A DNA stretch of 22,437 nt, taken from a virus. Positions 18,013 to 22,437 of this stretch are shown one piece after another; the first letter of the stretch is position 1, and every line of letters starts with the position of its first letter. The notes below the pieces were generated by a model, which was given only the letters and a program-made list of their open reading frames with translations, did no database searches and was not told the origin of the DNA. The translations under genes and the position numbers were made by a program. Where the stretch lies: the IMG/VR virus record IMGVR_UViG_3300043256_000172, positions 1 through 22,437 of that record. One strand, 5' to 3'.

Positions 18013-19700
18013 TGAGCCACAACCAGACGACCGACTTGATCCTCGCCAGTTCGACCGCGCCCTTCCAGCCAGGGATCACCGTCCCGCCCCAGTCCGCCCA
18101 GGGCGGCTCGAGCATCTCGGACCCGCATCCCGACTATGTCGCCAGGCGCCCCGACTGGGTCCTCATGTTCGACACGGCCGAGGGCCAGCGACACATCAAG
18201 TCGAAGACGACGATCTACCTCCCGGCGACCTCCGGGATGAGGGCGCTCTCGAACACGCCGGCGAAGCTCTCGGACGAAGGCCTGGCCCTGTATACCGCCT
18301 ACATCATCCGGGCCTTCTTCCCCGACATCGTCAAGGAGACGGTCCGAGCTCTCACCGGGATCCTCGACCGCGAGGCCGCGAACATCGAGCTCCCCGAAGC
18401 CCTCGAGGACATGAGGGAGATCGCGACCGCGAAGGGCGAGAGCCTCAACGATCTCCTCCGCGGGATCCACATGAATCAGCTCCTCTACGGCCGGCTCGGG
18501 CTCCTCCTGGACGTGGATCCGAACCGGGACCTCCCGATCATCGTCCCCTATCCGGCGCCCCAGATCCTCAACTGGGACGACCTCACGAAGACGAACGACC
18601 CGAAACAACTCCAGGACGACGCCAGGCCGGAAGCTCTCCGCCAGCTCCTCATGACGGTCCTCGACGAGACGCGCTTCGAGCGCGACACCGGCGACCTCTT
18701 CACCTGGAACCTCGTCCCCAGGTATCGGGCGCTCTCCCTGGGGACCGCCGGCAACATCTACACGACCTTCGTCGAGCGCGACGGGAATCGCCAGACCGAG
18801 ATCATCCCCTCGATCCGCGGGAAGACGCTCGACCAGATCCCCTTCACGTTCATCAACACGACCGACCTCGCCAGCCAGCCGGCGGACGTCCCGCTCATCA
18901 ACCTCGCGAACCTGGCGCTCGCGATCTACCGGGGCGAGGCCGATCATCGGAGCGCGCTCTTCATGTCCGGCCAGGACACGCTCGTCATCACCGGCTACGA
19001 CATCAACCAGGGCGAGGAGGGGAACCCCTCCGGCGACGCGAAGCCGATCATCGGATCCGGCGCCTACCTCAACATCCCGAGCGAGAACGGCGACGCGAAG
19101 TTCATCGGGCCGGAGTCCCAGGCGCTCGAACAACAACGGCTCAGTCTCAACGACGACTATCAACGCGCCGGCGAGGAAGGCGTGAAGCTCCTCTCGACGG
19201 GCGCTGGAGCCGAGGCGGCCGAGACCCTCCGGATCCGCGTCGCGGCCAGGACGGCGACCCTCCAGACGATCGCCCAGACGGCGGCGACCGGACTCGAGAA
19301 CGCCCTCCGCCAGGCGGCGATCTGGGTCGGAGCGAACCCGGACGAGGTCAAGGTCGAGCCGAACCTCGACTTCATCGACCAGACCCAGGACCCGAAGGAT
19401 CTCATCGCCTACGCGACGGCGAAGAAGTCGAAGGTCCCGCTCTCCTGGAAGTCGGTCCACAACATCCTCCGGAATCAGGACTACACCGAGCTCACCTTCG
19501 AGGAGGAGCTCGAACAGATCGAGGAAGAGGCCGACATGGACGCCTTCGACACGGGCGGCGACGGCCTGGGCCTCGAGGGCGACCTGGAGGATCCGGCGAT
19601 GGAAGCCCAGCGCCAGGCCGCGATCGCCGCCGCCGGCAAGCCGCCAGGATCCGGCAACCTTCCGCCAGGCGCCGGCAACGAGGGCGACGACGAGGAGTAG
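18012..19700 (+). CDS. Portal protein, DUF4055-type, 562 aa
   Basis: Two adjacent ATGs (18009, 18012) follow AGGAG at 18000-18004; the second has the better 7-nt spacing, the first gives the usual ATGA overlap. HPDYVARRPDWVLMFDTAEG, then KTTIYLPATSGM, matches the H-P-x-Y-x-x-R-x-x-x-W...K-x-Y-L-P start of DUF4055 portals. LALYTAYIIRAFFPDIVKET, VRALTGIL, and then LYGRLGLLLDVD with PYPAPQILNWDD follow in the expected order. The C-terminus is acidic and Gly/Pro-rich (FEEELEQIEEEADMDAFDTG). The dodecameric portal is the DNA channel and binds the terminase. Confidence 0.88.
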   Translation: MSHNQTTDLILASSTAPFQPGITVPPQSAQGGSSISDPHPDYVARRPDWVLMFDTAEGQRHIKSKTTIYLPATSGMRALSNTPAKLSDEGLALYTAYIIRAFFPDIVKETVRALTGILDREAANIELPEALEDMREIATAKGESLNDLLRGIHMNQLLYGRLGLLLDVDPNRDLPIIVPYPAPQILNWDDLTKTNDPKQLQDDARPEALRQLLMTVLDETRFERDTGDLFTWNLVPRYRALSLGTAGNIYTTFVERDGNRQTEIIPSIRGKTLDQIPFTFINTTDLASQPADVPLINLANLALAIYRGEADHRSALFMSGQDTLVITGYDINQGEEGNPSGDAKPIIGSGAYLNIPSENGDAKFIGPESQALEQQRLSLNDDYQRAGEEGVKLLSTGAGAEAAETLRIRVAARTATLQTIAQTAATGLENALRQAAIWVGANPDEVKVEPNLDFIDQTQDPKDLIAYATAKKSKVPLSWKSVHNILRNQDYTELTFEEELEQIEEEADMDAFDTGGDGLGLEGDLEDPAMEAQRQAAIAAAGKPPGSGNLPPGAGNEGDDEE

Positions 19701-19703
19701 AAC

Positions 19704-20840
19704 GTGGCCCACAACACCGCGAACGAGGCGATCCGTGACGCGCTCCTGGTTCATCAAGTCCAGCTCCTCCGCTTCTCGAAGGGGCTCGCGGACCGGATCG
19801 TCGCGATCCTCTCGAGGTCCGAGCCCGAGCTCGCCCGGATCCTCAAGAAGCGCCTCGAGCGGCTCCCGACGACGGCGCTCCCAGGCCGAACGACGACCCG
19901 CTCGATCATCATCACCGACCGGCTCATCCGGGCCACGCTCTCGCCGACCTGGAAGACGATCAACCAGCTCGTCCGGAAGGAGCTCGTCGGCCTGGCGTTC
20001 GGGGAGACGGCCTACATCGCCGGCCTCCTGGCCGAGTCGCTCCCGGTCGTGTTCGGGCCGAAGCTCCCGCCGACCCAGACGATCCGCGGCGTCGTGTTCG
20101 CCCGGCCGTTCCAGAACAAGCTCCTCCGCGGCTGGCTCGGGACCTACCAGGTCGGGGACCGCCGGCGCATGATGGACCAGATCCGCCAGGGGATGCTCTT
20201 CGACGAGACCCCGACCCAGATCGGGCGGAGGATCTTCGGGACTCGAGCCCTCAACGGGACCGACGGCGTCCGCGAGATCACCCGGCGCGGAGCCCAGACC
20301 CTCGCGCAAACTTCGATGAGCGCGATCTCGAACGCGGTCCGCCAGAACGTCTACCTCGCGAACAAGCGGATCATCCCCCGCGAGCTCTACGTCGCGACCC
20401 TGGACTCCAGGACGACGCCCGTGTGTCAAAGCCTGGACGGCCAGGAGTTCAAGACGGGCGACGGCCCGATCCCGCCGATCCACATGAACTGTCGGTCGAT
20501 CCGCGTCCCGGTCATCGACGGCCGACCCCTGGGGAAGAGACCCGCCTCCCAGAACTTCAAGGGCCGGCTCGGGAAGCTCCGCGGCCCAGCCAGGCGGCGC
20601 GAAGTGGCGAAGCTCATCGGCCGCGTCCCGGCGTCGACGAACTACGACACCTTCCTCCGGAACTCCGACGTCGCCTTCCAGGACAACGTCCTGGGCCGGA
20701 CCCGCGCGCGCCTCTTCCGGGCCGGCGAGTTCGACGTCTCCGGCTTCGTCGACAACGGCGGCCAGCGACTCACCCTTCGCCAGCTCTACGACCAGAAGCC
20801 CTCGGCGTTCCAGAACCTCGGGATCCCGGCGCCCGACTAG
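19704..20840 (+). CDS. MuF/SPP1 gp7-type head morphogenesis protein, 378 aa
   Basis: GTG 19704 with GAGGAG upstream, three bases after the portal stop. The N-terminal two thirds are helical. The MuF core is at 231-270: ATLDSRTTPVCQSLDGQEF followed by PPIHMNCRSIRVPV, i.e. the D-x-R-T-x-x-V-C...G...P-P-x-H-x-N-C-R pattern with paired cysteines 241 and 263. This minor head protein is usually encoded right after the portal and is taken into the prohead. The tail (KGRLGKLRGPARRREVAKLI) is basic. No fused toxin domain is seen. Confidence 0.88.
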   Translation: MAHNTANEAIRDALLVHQVQLLRFSKGLADRIVAILSRSEPELARILKKRLERLPTTALPGRTTTRSIIITDRLIRATLSPTWKTINQLVRKELVGLAFGETAYIAGLLAESLPVVFGPKLPPTQTIRGVVFARPFQNKLLRGWLGTYQVGDRRRMMDQIRQGMLFDETPTQIGRRIFGTRALNGTDGVREITRRGAQTLAQTSMSAISNAVRQNVYLANKRIIPRELYVATLDSRTTPVCQSLDGQEFKTGDGPIPPIHMNCRSIRVPVIDGRPLGKRPASQNFKGRLGKLRGPARRREVAKLIGRVPASTNYDTFLRNSDVAFQDNVLGRTRARLFRAGEFDVSGFVDNGGQRLTLRQLYDQKPSAFQNLGIPAPD

Positions 20841-20885
20841 ACGCCCGGCTGTATTATTGTTAAATGGATCCGCCGGGCGTACTAT
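20841..20885 (+). promoter_or_regulatory. Promoter candidate with overlapping 9-bp inverted repeat
   Basis: TTGTTA (20857-20862) and TACTAT (20880-20885) are separated by exactly 17 bp, the best sigma70-like pair in the window. ACGCCCGGC (20841-20849) and GCCGGGCGT (20872-20880) form a perfect 9-bp inverted repeat around a 22-nt AT-rich loop that contains the -35. It lies between the MuF and scaffold genes, where a boost for capsid and scaffold expression would be expected. The leader goes on with ACCCGTGAGAGGT, a weak member of the GTGAG set. Confidence 0.6.
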
Positions 20886-20912
20886 CGGCGACGAACCCGT
20901 GAGAGGTAGGTC

Positions 20913-21737
20913 ATGACACTCGAAGCAATGCTGGACGACAAGGCGAAGATCCCCGAGGGATTCGGGGACCACTACAAGGAAATCGACGGGAAGTTCGTCC
21001 TCCAGGTCGGAGGCATGAAGACCCAGGACGACTTCGACAACTACGCCGAGGCCTTGAAGAAGCGATACGCCGACGCCGCCGCCGACGTGAGTCGGAAGAC
21101 CGGCGCCGGAGTCACCCGCGACGAGCTCATGACAACGGTCGAGGATGCTCTCAAGAAGTTCGGAGTCGCGACGGCGAAGCCGAACGGAAAGGGAGAGCCA
21201 GATCCAGGCGGAGACGTATCCGCACGTCTTCACGACCTGGAGCGGAACCTGGCAAGCCTCACCGAGAAGAACGAGCTCCTCGAGAAGGAGCGGGACGCGG
21301 CCCTGGGAACCAGTCGATCGACAACAATCACAAACTCACTGACCCAGGCGGCGACGAAGGCGGGAGCGAGTCCCGACGGCGTCGCGAACCTCGTCCAGCT
21401 CATCGAGGACAAGTTCGAGGTCTCCCAGGCGGGCGACGTAGTGACGAAGCTCGAGGCCGGGAAGGGCGTGACGCCCAACCAGGCGCCCGAGGACTACTTC
21501 TCGAGCCTGGCGCGCGTTCCCGAGTTCCGGATGTTCTGGCCGAAGTCGGCCGGCGCTGGCGCGGACGCGGGAAGCGGATCCGGAGGATCCGGAGATCTGA
21601 CCGGGGCGAACCCCTGGTCGAAGAAGGGCTGGAACGTGACGAACCAGTCGAAACAATACGCCGCCGACAAGCCCGAGGCCGAGCGCCTCATGAAGGCCGC
21701 CGGCGTAGGACTGGGCGCGACGTCTCCCGTGAGGTAG
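20913..21737 (+). CDS. Capsid scaffold protein, 274 aa
   Basis: ATG 20913, with GAGAGGTAGG upstream. The N-terminus (AKIPEGFGDHYKEIDGKFVL) followed by charged helical segments is typical of phage scaffold proteins (P-E-G-F-x-x-H-Y-x-E-x-x-G-x-F-x-L). A coiled coil covers ~105-130 (LHDLERNLASLTEKNELLEK, then ERDAA). The later part has a helical region (DGVANLVQLIEDKFEVSQ) and a Gly/Ser-rich linker (GADAGSGSGGSGDLTG). Scaffold proteins assemble coat protein into proheads and leave before maturation. Position just before the major capsid gene supports the call. Confidence 0.82.
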   Translation: MTLEAMLDDKAKIPEGFGDHYKEIDGKFVLQVGGMKTQDDFDNYAEALKKRYADAAADVSRKTGAGVTRDELMTTVEDALKKFGVATAKPNGKGEPDPGGDVSARLHDLERNLASLTEKNELLEKERDAALGTSRSTTITNSLTQAATKAGASPDGVANLVQLIEDKFEVSQAGDVVTKLEAGKGVTPNQAPEDYFSSLARVPEFRMFWPKSAGAGADAGSGSGGSGDLTGANPWSKKGWNVTNQSKQYAADKPEAERLMKAAGVGLGATSPVR

Positions 21738-21773
21738 ACTCGACCCGGACAACCAGCCGCGCGCCGTGAGGGC
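21735..21773 (+). promoter_or_regulatory. TAGACT -10-like element and short GTGAG hairpin, capsid leader
   Basis: TAGACT (21735-21740) overlaps the scaffold stop. GCC (21763-21765) pairs with GGC (21771-21773) around GTGAG, only 3 bp. The context GCCGTGAGGGCTCC is identical to the leader at 382-394 except for what precedes it. AAGGAG then precedes the capsid ATG. The -35 is unclear. Confidence 0.4.
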
Positions 21774-21805
21774 TCCGGATCCATCACTTGAAGGAGTAAC
21801 ACCTC

Positions 21806-22437
21806 ATGGCAGAAGTCAGAGTCGCGGACGTAGTCGTCCCGGAGATCTTCGCCCCTTACGTTCGGACCCTCACAGAACAGAAGACCGCCTTGATCGACTC
21901 GGGCGTCGTTGTTCGTGATCCAGCCCTTGACGGGTTCCTGGCCGGCGGCGGGACAACTTTCAACGCGCCCTCGTGGCGTGACAACGACGACGACTCGAAC
22001 GTCCTCGCGGACCGAGTCTCGAGTGACGACCCGGCGATCATTGCGACGCCGGCGAAGATCCAGTCGAACCAGGAGATCGCGACCCGATTGTCGCGGAACC
22101 AGTCCTGGCAGACGATGGACCTCGCGGCCGCCCTTGCTGGCGATGACCCCGCGAACGCGATCGCGGCGAACGTGGCGGCCTACTGGCGCCGACGTCTCCA
22201 GGCGATCTTCGTCTCAACCTGGACCGGCATCTTCGCCGACAACGCCCAGGTCACGCCGAACGACGACCCGCGCGCCGGCATAACCAACAACGCCGCCCAG
22301 GACGACCTCACGGTCGACATCTCGGGCGCGTTCACGGCTGGCGTCACGGACTTCTCCGCGGAGGCGTTCATCGACGCCATCACGACCGCCGGCGATTCCC
22401 AGGACGACTTCGTCGCGGTCTTCATGCACTCGATCGT
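21806..22437 (+). CDS. Major capsid protein (3' partial)
   Basis: ATG 21806, with AAGGAG 9 nt upstream, open to the window edge (210 full codons). The start (AEVRVADVVVPEIFAPYVRT, then LTEQKTALIDSGVVV) matches a broad phage coat family: R-V-x-D-V-x-V-P-E-x-F-x-P-Y, then S-G-x-V. GGGTTFNAPSWRDNDDDSNV, TPAKIQSNQEIATRLSRN and LAAALAGDDPANAIAANVAA, then YWRRRLQAIFVSTWTGIF, follow in the expected order. This is the HK97-fold shell protein. It has its own leader, as expected for the most abundant product. The 3' end lies outside the window. Confidence 0.9.
   Translation, partial: MAEVRVADVVVPEIFAPYVRTLTEQKTALIDSGVVVRDPALDGFLAGGGTTFNAPSWRDNDDDSNVLADRVSSDDPAIIATPAKIQSNQEIATRLSRNQSWQTMDLAAALAGDDPANAIAANVAAYWRRRLQAIFVSTWTGIFADNAQVTPNDDPRAGITNNAAQDDLTVDISGAFTAGVTDFSAEAFIDAITTAGDSQDDFVAVFMHSI

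Noticed and set aside
17952-21233. Minus-strand ORF of 1093 codons antisense to the portal, MuF and scaffold genes
   Set aside because: It is an antisense shadow: the plus-strand genes are clearly recognisable, and GC-rich codon bias keeps the antisense frame open. The product is low-complexity (Arg/Leu/Glu/Val) with no domain.
1-22437. tRNA genes, insertion sequences, integrase and attachment sites, diversity-generating retroelement
   Set aside because: No T-arm consensus within a cloverleaf, no transposase, recombinase or reverse transcriptase motif, and no template/variable repeat pair was seen on either strand.

Overview
The window is part of a tailed double-stranded DNA phage genome (Caudoviricetes-like) with high GC content (roughly 65% by eye), densely packed short genes and near-universal 4-nt start/stop overlaps. 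A complete head and packaging order is visible (RusA-like nuclease, small terminase, large terminase, DUF4055-type portal, MuF-type head protein, scaffold, major capsid protein). The lysis cassette contains a two-component spanin pair whose outer member carries a lipobox, which points to a Gram-negative host. No integrase, DNA polymerase, helicase or primase is seen. The left edge carries the end of a tail/adhesin gene and the right edge runs into the capsid gene, so the tail module probably lies beyond the right edge and wraps round to the left edge on a circular or permuted map.

Layout. 1-748: end of a LamG-like tail gene, a tiny antisense membrane ORF and a small unknown gene. 780-1488 (minus): two small genes, one a zinc ribbon with an SSB-like acidic tail. 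1489-1926: gene-free stretch with inverted repeats and a strong bidirectional terminator. 1927-5143 (minus): a seven-gene, tightly coupled operon headed by a PP-loop (PAPS-reductase-like) protein and a TGT/DpdA-like protein, followed by five small genes. 5144-5339: divergent control region, ending in a near-perfect match to the chromosomal ParB site parS that overlaps the start of a Cro/CI-type HTH gene. 5340-10451 (plus): early/middle operons of small regulators, zinc ribbons, winged-helix proteins, a candidate single-strand annealing protein and a diverged SPOUT-like protein, closed by an intrinsic terminator at 10486-10528. 10551-13391: secreted protein, NlpC/P60-like endolysin, membrane coiled-coil protein, holin, inner and outer spanin. 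13392-14064: non-coding region made of two arrays of ~78-bp imperfect repeats. 14065-15570: chain of very small genes, three of them single-pass membrane mini-proteins. 15567-22437: RusA, packaging and head genes.

Regulation. Several transcription units begin with the same arrangement: a -10-like hexamer (TATACT, TAGACT, TAGAAT), then about 10-14 nt further on a small stem with a constant GTGAG/GTGAC/GTGAT loop but different, compensating stem sequences, then a strong AGGAG-type ribosome site. This looks like a conserved 5'-terminal mRNA hairpin used across the phage and is the most system-like signal in the window, together with the 78-bp repeat arrays, the parS-like site and the TGT-like/PP-loop gene pair that may modify DNA.

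All functional assignments rest on motifs recognised by eye. No database search or folding calculation was run.
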